This document shows, piece after piece, positions 1 to 5,399 of a DNA stretch of 5,399 nt. Position numbers and translations under genes: made by a program. Numbering within the stretch: position 1 is the first letter of the stretch; every line of letters begins with the position of its first letter. The notes under the pieces are model-generated. The model was not told the DNA's origin. It searched no databases and saw nothing but the letters and a program-made list of their open reading frames with translations. This DNA comes from Bordetella parapertussis (GTDB taxonomy: Bacteria; Pseudomonadota; Gammaproteobacteria; Burkholderiales; Burkholderiaceae_B). The stretch spans positions 1-5,399 of the forward strand of contig CAMCWG010000205.1 in the NCBI GenBank assembly GCA_945882005.1, read 5' to 3'.

Positions 1-766
1 CTACAAAGTCTGCGATCGTGAAGTCGGTCTCATGTCCAACGCCAGACACGACCGGCAACAGGCTGGACGCGATGTCTCGGGCGAGCCCTTCGTCGTTAAA
101 GCTCCACAAGTCCTCGATGCTGCCTCCGCCACGCACCAACAACACGACATCAACCTCTTGGCGGTCGTTAGCCTGTGCCAAGGCCTGTCGCAATTGCAAG
201 GCGGCATCCGCCCCTTGCACAGCTGCTGGGTAGATCACAACCGACAGGTGCGGTGCACGGCGAGCCAAAGCGGTCAAGACATCCCGCAAGGCCGCGGCCG
301 CTAGGGAGGTGACGACTCCCACAGCACGCGGATACAGAGGAAGCGGCCGTTTTTGCTCTGGATCAAATAAGCCCTCGGCCTCGAGCTTGGCATTTAACGC
401 GACAAAGGCCTCGAACAGTGAACCCAAGCCGGCCCGCCGCATCTGATCGACCTGTATCTGGTACTCACCGCGTGCTTCATAAAGCGTGACACGCCCACGA
501 ATTTCGACTGAATCGCCCGACCTGGGCGAAAAACCCACCGCAGAGGCACGTCCCCTGAACATGACAGCTCGAACGGAGGCCGCATCATCCTTAAGTGTGA
601 AGTACCAATGCCCCGAAGCCGCTGGTGTGAAGTTGGAAATCTCACCGCGCACCCAACTGACATCGAAGCTTTGCTCGAGCAAACGTGAAACAGCGCGATT
701 TAACTCGCTAACTGACACAATATCCCGCGTCTGGCCTAGGTTTTCGGTCTGAAATTCTTTATTCAT
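1..766 (-). CDS. xseA: Exodeoxyribonuclease VII large subunit, N-terminal part (3' end outside window)
   Basis: Large, catalytic subunit of exonuclease VII, which with several XseB small subunits degrades single-stranded DNA in the cytoplasm from both ends. Translating the minus strand from ATG at 766-764 gives 255 uninterrupted codons that run off the left edge; E. coli XseA is 456 residues, so a little over half is present. The N-terminal OB-fold (about 16-107) contains [20 protein letters not shown] at 41-60. The catalytic core follows, with GVVTS (150-154), RD (161-162), [14 protein letters not shown] (212-225) and GHETD (244-248). By alignment from memory D162, R212, H245 and D248 match the E. 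coli residues D155, R205, H238 and D241. The ATG has only a weak upstream AAGAA (775-771) as ribosome site, but no better in-frame start precedes the conserved domain. It is transcribed divergently from exbB. The identity is secure; only the C-terminal coiled-coil part is unseen. Confidence 0.97.
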   Translation of the reverse strand, partial: MNKEFQTENLGQTRDIVSVSELNRAVSRLLEQSFDVSWVRGEISNFTPAASGHWYFTLKDDAASVRAVMFRGRASAVGFSPRSGDSVEIRGRVTLYEARGEYQIQVDQMRRAGLGSLFEAFVALNAKLEAEGLFDPEQKRPLPLYPRAVGVVTSLAAAALRDVLTALARRAPHLSVVIYPAAVQGADAALQLRQALAQANDRQEVDVVLLVRGGGSIEDLWSFNDEGLARDIASSLLPVVSGVGHETDFTIADFV

Positions 767-804
767 GGGGTTCTTGAAGGGGGATATGTCCACAAACGCA
801 ATAA

Positions 805-900
805 AATTGAATTAAGTCATTGTGACATAATAAAAACTAGCCACAGGTAGCAAACTCAATTACAATTTCGGCATAACCAATTGAATTAATTGAACTAATT
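805..900. repeat. AT-rich direct repeats (AATTGAATTAA and variants)
   Basis: The 11-mer AATTGAATTAA occurs exactly at 805-815 and 879-889, 74 bp apart. The second copy runs into a near-copy, so that 879-900 reads as AATTGAATT, AATTGAACT, AATT in tandem. The repeats are seen directly; whether they bind a protein, help the DNA to open, or simply reflect A+T richness cannot be told from the sequence. Confidence 0.5.
812..830. promoter_or_regulatory. 19-bp imperfect palindrome, possible operator
   Basis: TTAAGTCATTGTGACATAA is a dyad with arms TTA-x-GTCA and TGAC-x-TAA around a TTG centre; 7 of 8 arm positions pair. It overlaps an extended -10-like element on the plus strand (TGACATAAT, 823-831) and lies 46-64 bases upstream of the xseA start codon, so a protein bound here could affect either gene. 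I do not recognise it as a good match to Fur, FNR, CRP or LexA sites. The regulator is unknown. Confidence 0.35.
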
Positions 901-911
901 ACATACACCCC

Positions 912-935
912 AAAAATTGCTCATTTTTTGAGCAA
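912..935 (-). terminator. Terminator-like hairpin read on the minus strand, in the xseA upstream region
   Basis: TTGCTCA (917-923) and TGAGCAA (929-935) form a perfect 7-bp stem around a 5-nt loop. Read on the minus strand the stem is followed at once by five T residues (916-912), which is the layout of a rho-independent terminator. The stem has only three G/C pairs, so it would be a weak one. It could stop leftward antisense transcription coming out of exbB, or act as a leader element if an xseA promoter lies to its right. On the plus strand no T-run follows the stem. Confidence 0.3.
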
Positions 936-983
936 CGAAGGGAAACCCAACGTTTTCCGTCATTTCCGAAGATACGCACATAA

Positions 984-1006
984 TTATCCACAACTTCTGT
1001 GGATAG
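984..1006. promoter_or_regulatory. Pair of inverted DnaA-box-like sequences upstream of exbB
   Basis: TTATCCACA at 984-992 is identical to the strong E. coli DnaA box. Five bases later, TGTGGATAG at 998-1006 is the reverse complement of CTATCCACA, one mismatch from the box. Together 985-1005 form a perfect 8-bp inverted repeat with a 5-nt spacer. A CATAAT -10-like hexamer (979-984) abuts the left box, so DnaA binding could compete with RNA polymerase for exbB. The same sequence would also fold into a hairpin in an exbB leader transcript, ending 19 bases before the ribosome site. The match and symmetry are seen; DnaA binding is inference. Confidence 0.45.
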
Positions 1007-1024
1007 ATTTATCACCCCTCCCAC

Positions 1025-1037
1025 GAGGTAAGTTTTG
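1025..1037 (+). promoter_or_regulatory. Ribosome binding site fixing the TTG start of exbB
   Basis: GAGGT at 1025-1029 lies five bases ahead of TTG at 1035-1037. An in-frame TAA at 1029-1031 excludes any start further upstream, and the next in-frame ATG is at codon 50, past the first membrane segment. TTG is therefore the only sensible start. Confidence 0.75.
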
Positions 1038-1628
1038 CATTCAATCGTTATTCAAGCAGGTTGGCCAATCTGGCTACTAATCCTAGTTTCGATCGCTGGG
1101 TTGGCGATCGTCATCGAGCGGTCACTCAGCCTCCAAAGCCGACGCATTGCACCACCAGAGCTCACCAACCAAGTGTTGCAAATGGTTCGCGCTCAATCCG
1201 ATCAACCCGAAGCAATTGAAAAACTTCGCAAGTCATCTCCTTTAGGTCAGATACTAGCCGAGCTGCTCAGTCATCGTTACCTCCCCGCAAGCGAACTTCG
1301 CGTTGTCGTCGAAGATGCAGGACGGGATGTAGCCTTTCAGCTAGAGCGCTATCTTGGCGCTCTGGCAACAGTCGCCACGATTGCACCCCTGCTTGGCCTC
1401 TTCGGAACGGTTGTTGGCATGATCGAAATCTTCGCAGCCTACCGGCCAGATGGCTCAGATCCGACCGAGCTGGCGCGTGGCATCTCCATTGCGCTGTACA
1501 ACACGGGTTTTGGTATTTTGATTGCGATTCCTGCGGTGATTGCACACCGGCATTTCAAATCACGTGTTCAGAATCTGCTCAATCAGATGGAGCAGTCGGC
1601 CCGCCGCGTAACGGCGAGCCTGCGCTAG
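1035..1628 (+). CDS. exbB: MotA/TolQ/ExbB family proton channel protein
   Basis: Inner-membrane channel subunit of an ExbB/ExbD-type motor that uses the proton motive force to energise an envelope process. At 197 residues it is shorter than E. coli ExbB (244). Membrane segments are visible at about 10-27, 108-134 and 149-171, with a cytoplasmic domain between the first and second. The family signature is present: APLLGLFGTVVGM (117-129) in the second segment and ALYNTGFGILIAIPAV (153-168) in the third. T125 and T157 occupy the positions of the conserved pore threonines of E. coli ExbB (T148, T181) by eye alignment. Translation starts at TTG. The exbD gene follows after 12 bases and its ribosome site overlaps this stop codon, so the two are co-expressed. 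No tonB or tolA is next to it, so whether it serves TonB, Tol-Pal or a separate partner is open. The gene symbol is by family resemblance. Confidence 0.9.
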   Translation: MHSIVIQAGWPIWLLILVSIAGLAIVIERSLSLQSRRIAPPELTNQVLQMVRAQSDQPEAIEKLRKSSPLGQILAELLSHRYLPASELRVVVEDAGRDVAFQLERYLGALATVATIAPLLGLFGTVVGMIEIFAAYRPDGSDPTELARGISIALYNTGFGILIAIPAVIAHRHFKSRVQNLLNQMEQSARRVTASLR

Positions 1629-1640
1629 GAAGCGATCTCC

Positions 1641-2045
1641 ATGAACTTTCGCAAAGCCAACCTTAGCGATGACGGTCCAGACATCAATCTCATTCCATTG
1701 ATTGATGTGCTGTTGGTGATGTTGATTTTTTTAGCCGCCACAACAACCTTCACACGGCAACAGGCGTTAAAGATCAACTTACCGCAAGCCAATGCAGAGG
1801 CAAGCGACGCAATGCCCGTAGAGCTCGCGATCTCTCAAGACGGGCGCTTTGCGGTGGCGGGCAAGCTAGTCCCCAATAACGAGTTAGCTGCTGCACTCAA
1901 AGCCGCCGCAGAGCGACTCGATCAACCAGTCGTCCTGATCCGGGCAGATAGCCTTGCCGCCCATCAGTTCGTCGTCTTTGCGATGCAAGCCTCGCGGGAG
2001 GCCGGAATCGGCCGCGTGCACTTTGCAACGCAGGCGCGCGATTGA
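1641..2045 (+). CDS. exbD: ExbD/TolR family biopolymer transport protein
   Basis: Rotor-type partner of the preceding channel protein: one N-terminal membrane segment that sits inside the ExbB pore and a periplasmic domain that contacts the energised partner. At 134 residues it is of normal family length (E. coli ExbD 141). A short polar N-terminus ends in DGPDINLIPLIDVLLVMLIF (11-30), the family signature. D22 corresponds to the essential proton-carrying aspartate (D25 in E. coli ExbD). The periplasmic part shows LAISQDGRFAVAG (62-74) and the usual helix-strand pattern after it. The ATG start is supported by AGGAAG at 1627-1632, eight bases upstream and overlapping the exbB stop. Its own stop overlaps the lpxK start by 4 nt (2042-2045). 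As for exbB, the name is by family; the partner protein is not in view. Confidence 0.9.
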   Translation: MNFRKANLSDDGPDINLIPLIDVLLVMLIFLAATTTFTRQQALKINLPQANAEASDAMPVELAISQDGRFAVAGKLVPNNELAAALKAAAERLDQPVVLIRADSLAAHQFVVFAMQASREAGIGRVHFATQARD

Positions 2046-3106
2046 ATAGGCTTGATCCACGCTTGCGTCTTGTCCGCTGGCTTCATCACCAGTGGCTACA
2101 CAAGGGCACCTGGGCGTGGCTGATGGCACCTTTCGCCATAGTGACATTCGTCATCTTGGCCGTGCGTCGTCTAGTTTTACGTTCGATCGCCGCGCACTCT
2201 GCGCGTGCGCCTGTCCCCGTCATCGTTGTGGGCAACATTTACATCGGTGGCACGGGTAAAACACCTGTCGTGATTGCATTGCTTGCACTGCTTCGCGCCA
2301 AGGGCTGGCATCCAGGCGTCATTAGTCGCGGCTATGGCGTGCAAACCGGACCCACCGCCTTGACCGGTTGTGGTGACCTGGACGCGGCCCGCTTTGGCGA
2401 CGAGCCCGCACTCATTGCGCAGGAGGCTGGCGTACCAGTTTCGGTGCACCCCAACCGTCGTCTCGCCTGGCAAGCCCTGTTGAAGCACTACCCGCAAACC
2501 GATGTGATTGTGTCCGATGATGGACTACAGCATGCGACGCTCAAACGCGATGTCGAACTCGTGGTTCAAGATACGCGCGGCCTCGGAAATGGCTGGTTAT
2601 TACCTGCTGGACCGCTGCGCGACCCTCCCTCAAGATTACGCTCAGTCGATGCGCTCATTACACGACGCACGCATGCCGAGCGCGCTCTACCAAGACGCGG
2701 ACTCGCTCCAAAAGAGCTCGCAGCGACAATGCATATTTCAGCCTTCAAGCAACTGACAAGCGAGCAGCAGCTCAGCCCAGACGACTTCGTTGCACGCTGT
2801 GCAAACCAGACACTTGCCGCCTACGCCGGCATCGGTGCGCCTGAGCGCTTTTTTTCTGAGCTGCGTGCACTTGGCCTACAGGTTGCCTTCACCACAGCCT
2901 TACCCGACCACCACCTGTTTAATGCCACAACGCTGCATGCACCCGAGGCAGATATTGTCATCATCACGTCCAAAGATGCCGTCAAGTGCAAGGCGCTATC
3001 CGATCACAAAATCTGGGTCGCTCAAGTTCACCTTACCTTTTCTGATCCGCATTTCGATGCATGGCTTGACGAGCGGCTCACAGACATACAGACAGCACTA
3101 CCCTGA
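2042..3106 (+). CDS. lpxK: Tetraacyldisaccharide 4'-kinase
   Basis: LpxK transfers the gamma-phosphate of ATP to the 4' position of tetraacyldisaccharide-1-phosphate, giving lipid IVA, at the cytoplasmic face of the inner membrane. At 354 residues it is somewhat longer than E. coli LpxK (328). A hydrophobic N-terminal anchor lies at about 24-48. The P-loop is GNIYIGGTGKTP (64-75), followed by SRGYG (95-99), GDEP (119-122), SDDGLQH (158-164), PAGPLR (188-193), AGIGAPERFF (262-271), PDHH (288-291) and ITSKDAVK (308-315), the ordered conserved blocks of the family. The start is TTG at 2042, sharing four bases with the exbD stop, which suggests translational coupling; an AGG at 2032-2034 is a weak ribosome site. 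Starting instead at the first in-frame ATG (codon 28) would cut into the membrane anchor, so TTG is preferred. A run of seven T (2849-2855) lies inside the gene. Confidence 0.96.
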   Translation: MNRLDPRLRLVRWLHHQWLHKGTWAWLMAPFAIVTFVILAVRRLVLRSIAAHSARAPVPVIVVGNIYIGGTGKTPVVIALLALLRAKGWHPGVISRGYGVQTGPTALTGCGDLDAARFGDEPALIAQEAGVPVSVHPNRRLAWQALLKHYPQTDVIVSDDGLQHATLKRDVELVVQDTRGLGNGWLLPAGPLRDPPSRLRSVDALITRRTHAERALPRRGLAPKELAATMHISAFKQLTSEQQLSPDDFVARCANQTLAAYAGIGAPERFFSELRALGLQVAFTTALPDHHLFNATTLHAPEADIVIITSKDAVKCKALSDHKIWVAQVHLTFSDPHFDAWLDERLTDIQTALP

Positions 3107-3117
3107 GTGTTTACAAT
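3089..3117 (+). promoter_or_regulatory. Candidate promoter inside the lpxK end, ahead of the ycaR-like gene
   Basis: CAGACA (3089-3094) and TACAAT (3112-3117) are separated by 17 bp and match the sigma-70 consensus at 4 of 6 and 5 of 6 positions. Transcription would begin near 3124, the A of the next gene's ATG. That ATG has no recognisable Shine-Dalgarno sequence, so a leaderless transcript is possible. The motifs are seen; activity is inferred. Confidence 0.35.
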
Positions 3118-3123
3118 ACCGCT

Positions 3124-3312
3124 ATGCAAACTCGCTTACTTGATCTCCTCGTGTGCCCTCTCTGCAAGGGACGCCTATATCCAAACGCAGACCATACTGA
3201 ACTGGTCTGTCGCGTAGATCGGCTTGCCTATCCGGTTCGAGATGGCGTGCCCGTCATGCTTGAGGCTCAAGCACGCACGCTGTCCGCGCAAGAACCTGAC
3301 TTCCCCGCCTAA
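3124..3312 (+). CDS. ycaR: Trm112/YcaR family small zinc-type protein
   Basis: A 62-residue protein of the Trm112-like (UPF0434/YcaR) family; E. coli YcaR has 60. Eukaryotic and archaeal Trm112 proteins activate methyltransferases, but the role of the short bacterial form is not established, so I assign no reaction. Visible features are [14 protein letters not shown] (5-18) with the CxxC pair C11/C14, a third cysteine C29 in ELVC, and the family tail [18 protein letters not shown] (34-51). The usual fourth metal-binding cysteine of a classical zinc ribbon is absent, as in E. coli YcaR. The gene lies between lpxK (17 bases after its stop) and kdsB (16 bases before its ATG), an arrangement also kept in E. 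coli. No clear ribosome site precedes the ATG; see the candidate promoter just upstream. The gene name is by homology and position. Confidence 0.88.
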   Translation: MQTRLLDLLVCPLCKGRLYPNADHTELVCRVDRLAYPVRDGVPVMLEAQARTLSAQEPDFPA

Positions 3313-3328
3313 GCGCGAAGCCATTTTC

Positions 3329-4108
3329 ATGCACGCCTTTACCGTCATTATTCCCGCACGATACGCTTCAAGCAGACTCCCTGGAAAAATGCTGGCGGAT
3401 ATCGCAGGCAAACCAATGATCATTCGCGTGGCCGAACAAGCAGCACAATCACAGGCCACCCGCGTTGTCGTCGCCACAGACCATCCTGCCATCGCTCAAG
3501 CTTGCAGAGCCCACGACGTCGAATGCCTCATGACCCAAGAGGCGCACCCTTCTGGCACTGATCGTCTCGCAGAGGCTGCGGCCACCCTGTCGCTTGCCGA
3601 CGATGCAATCGTTGTGAATGTCCAGGGAGACGAACCCTTAATCGACCCTGCGCTCATCGATCAAGTCGCAGCACTATTAGCCTCGGACAGCACAGCGGCG
3701 ATTGCAACGTGCGCGGCCCCGATTGCGGACGCCGAAGCGTTGTTTAATCCAAATGTTGTGAAAGTCGTTTGCGATCGTCAGGGTCGTGCCTTGTATTTTT
3801 CCCGAGCCCCTATTCCCTGGCATCGCGACGCGCTTGCCACGGGTGCCCGCATCCTGGCGCCCAACCTCCCTGCCAAACACCATATCGGTCTGTACGCTTT
3901 GCGAGTCAGTTTTCTTAAAGTATTCCCGACACTCGCACCCGGCACACTTGAACAAATCGAGTCCCTAGAGCAGTTGCGCGCGATGGAGCACGGCTACGCA
4001 ATCGCAGTTTTACCGCTCGACAGCCACCCAGGTGCCGGTGTCGACACCCCTCCCGACCTGGAGCGCGTGCGACGAATCGTCGAGCAACGCCACACTCCCT
4101 CAGGGTAA
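3329..4108 (+). CDS. kdsB: 3-deoxy-manno-octulosonate cytidylyltransferase (CMP-Kdo synthetase)
   Basis: KdsB joins CTP and Kdo to form CMP-Kdo, the activated sugar that is attached to the lipid A precursor, in the cytoplasm. From ATG 3329 the protein has 259 residues (E. coli KdsB 248). Motifs in order: [15 protein letters not shown] (8-22) for nucleotide binding, ATDH (49-52), SGTDRLAE (75-82), NVQGDEPLI (97-105) with the Mg-binding D101, PNVVKVV (141-147), SRAPIPW (158-164), HIGLYALR (185-192), [11 protein letters not shown] (207-217) and [12 protein letters not shown] (233-244). The frame is open further up to an ATG at 3224, but that would overlap the ycaR-like gene and add 35 residues unlike the family, which begins directly at the IPARYxSSRLPGK block. 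GAAG at 3317-3320, eight bases before ATG 3329, is a modest ribosome site. Its place after lpxK fits a lipopolysaccharide cluster. Confidence 0.97.
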   Translation: MHAFTVIIPARYASSRLPGKMLADIAGKPMIIRVAEQAAQSQATRVVVATDHPAIAQACRAHDVECLMTQEAHPSGTDRLAEAAATLSLADDAIVVNVQGDEPLIDPALIDQVAALLASDSTAAIATCAAPIADAEALFNPNVVKVVCDRQGRALYFSRAPIPWHRDALATGARILAPNLPAKHHIGLYALRVSFLKVFPTLAPGTLEQIESLEQLRAMEHGYAIAVLPLDSHPGAGVDTPPDLERVRRIVEQRHTPSG

Positions 4109-4148
4109 GCGCTTAGAGCTTCCCTCTGCACCCCCTGCTGCAATGCGG

Positions 4149-4865
<717 letters not shown>

Positions 4866-4883
<18 letters not shown>

Positions 4884-5399
4884 GTCTTTATCGTCACTGG
4901 TGGCGCCTCAGGGTTAGGCGCGGGCACGGCCAGAATGCTCACCCAACAGGGCGCACGCGTTTTATTAGCCGACGTACAAGACGAAGCAGGCCAAGCGCTC
5001 GCAACTGAACTCGGCCAGCGTTACATCCACTGTGATGTCACCCAAGAAAAAGATGCACAAGCAGCAGTCGCTGCGGCGCTAGAGCTGGGCAAACTGTTCG
5101 GACTGGTGAACTGCGCTGGCATTGCGCCTGCGGCAAGGACCGTCGGCAAAAGCGGTGCCCATCCGCTTGATATGTTTCAAAAAGTGATCAGCATTAACCT
5201 GATCGGAAGCTTCAATATGATTCGTGTTGCAAGCGATGCCATGAGCAAAAATGATCCGGAGCCAACGGGCGAACGCGGCGTGTTGATTAACACGGCGTCC
5301 GTTGCTGCGTACGATGGTCAAATCGGCCAGGCAGCCTACTCTGCATCCAAAGCTGGCGTTGTTGGTATGACCTTGCCCATCGCGCGAGATCTGGCTCCC
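4866..5399 (+). CDS. Short-chain dehydrogenase, HSD10 / 3-hydroxyacyl-CoA dehydrogenase type II-like (C-terminus outside window)
   Basis: NAD(H)-dependent SDR oxidoreductase, cytoplasmic. The first 178 codons are present and open to the window edge; relatives have about 255-260 residues. Seen: the dinucleotide-binding motif TGGASGLG (11-18) at the first Rossmann turn, D36 after the second strand (typical for NAD rather than NADP preference), NCAG (82-85) where most SDRs have NNAG, and the catalytic tetrad N111, S145, Y158 and K162 (YSASK, 158-162). The blocks [20 protein letters not shown] (137-156) and [12 protein letters not shown] (167-178) closely resemble human HSD17B10, which oxidises 3-hydroxyacyl-CoA and 2-methyl-3-hydroxybutyryl-CoA. 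I therefore infer a role in fatty acid or branched-chain amino acid breakdown. The ATG at 4866 fits the family N-terminus; the only ribosome-like sequence, AAGG at 4848-4851, is rather far upstream. It lies 22 bases after adk and may be co-transcribed with it. The exact substrate is not certain. Confidence 0.92.

Larger units (their letters stand above)
767..1034. promoter_or_regulatory. Divergent AT-rich intergenic region between xseA and exbB
   Basis: These 268 bp separate the divergent starts of xseA and exbB and must contain at least one promoter for each direction. They are visibly richer in A+T than the flanking genes and I find no credible coding sequence in them. On the plus strand there are three -10-like hexamers: CATAAT at 826-831 preceded by an extended-type TG at 823-824, TACAAT at 861-866 (with TAGCCA 17 bp upstream at 838-843), and CATAAT at 979-984. 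On the minus strand TTGAGT (860-855) followed after 18 bp by TTTTAT (836-831) is a weak candidate for xseA. AT-rich DNA produces such matches by chance, so none is a firm call. I looked for a 19-bp Fur box, which would suit an iron-related exbB, and saw no convincing one. Repeats, dyads and DnaA-like boxes in the region are listed separately. Confidence 0.6.

Noticed and set aside
18..752. Plus-strand open frames opposite xseA
   Set aside because: They are antisense to a well-conserved xseA reading frame and show no family features.
767..1034. A complete chromosomal origin of replication
   Set aside because: Only one exact and one near-exact DnaA box are seen, with no dnaA, dnaN, gidA or parAB nearby; the setting is an xseA-exbB promoter region.
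2849..2855. Seven-T run in lpxK (and eight-A run at 4339-4346 in adk) as phase-variation tracts or frameshifts
   Set aside because: Both genes read through in frame with conserved residues on each side; runs of this length occur by chance, and switching off essential genes is implausible.
3224..3328. Upstream in-frame ATG that would extend KdsB by 35 residues
   Set aside because: It would overlap most of the ycaR-like gene's second half, and the added residues do not resemble the family, whose N-terminus begins at the IPARY block right after ATG 3329.
4103..4124. Imperfect hairpin after the kdsB stop (GGG-AAGC paired with GCTT-CCC) as a terminator
   Set aside because: The stem needs a bulge and overlaps the stop codon, and no T-run follows it, so it lacks the form of an intrinsic terminator.

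Overview
This window is a chromosomal housekeeping segment from a Gram-negative bacterium, most likely a betaproteobacterium of the order Burkholderiales. An Alcaligenaceae/Bordetella-like relative is my best guess from gene order and protein flavour; that is recall, not a search. It carries lipid A (lpxK) and Kdo (kdsB) genes. Its Adk has the LID residues of Gram-negative adenylate kinases rather than a zinc-binding Cys4 cluster. Moderate GC, tight spacing and the order exbB-exbD-lpxK-ycaR-kdsB-adk-SDR all fit. I see no mobile element, tRNA, rRNA or CRISPR array.

Layout: (1) 1-766, minus strand: the N-terminal 255 codons of xseA (exonuclease VII large subunit), cut by the window edge. (2) 767-1034: an AT-rich divergent intergenic region, the only sizeable non-coding stretch. 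It holds a 19-bp dyad (812-830), a repeated 11-mer (805-815, 879-889), a terminator-like hairpin read on the minus strand (912-935), and a perfect inverted repeat formed by two DnaA-box-like sequences (984-1006) just upstream of exbB. (3) 1035-3106, plus strand: an ExbB/TolQ-type and an ExbD/TolR-type proton-motor pair, then lpxK, tightly packed, with exbD and lpxK overlapping by 4 nt. (4) 3124-4108: a Trm112/YcaR-like small zinc-type protein and kdsB. (5) 4193-4843: adk, with a probable promoter of its own. (6) 4866 to the window end: the first 178 codons of a short-chain dehydrogenase of the HSD10 type, open at the edge.

How the genes work together: LpxK adds the 4'-phosphate to the lipid A precursor, and KdsB activates the Kdo that is then attached to it, so the centre of the window is a lipopolysaccharide-assembly cluster. 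The ExbB/ExbD pair sits where gammaproteobacteria carry the lipid A flippase gene msbA, and no TonB or TolA partner is adjacent, so its role in the cluster is open. Adk (nucleotide balance) and the dehydrogenase (probably acyl-CoA catabolism) are metabolic neighbours.

The coding content is ordinary for such a genome. The items most worth a second look are in the intergenic sequence: the DnaA-box-like inverted repeat, the 19-bp dyad, and a possible leaderless start for the YcaR-like gene. Two genes (exbB, lpxK) appear to start with TTG.
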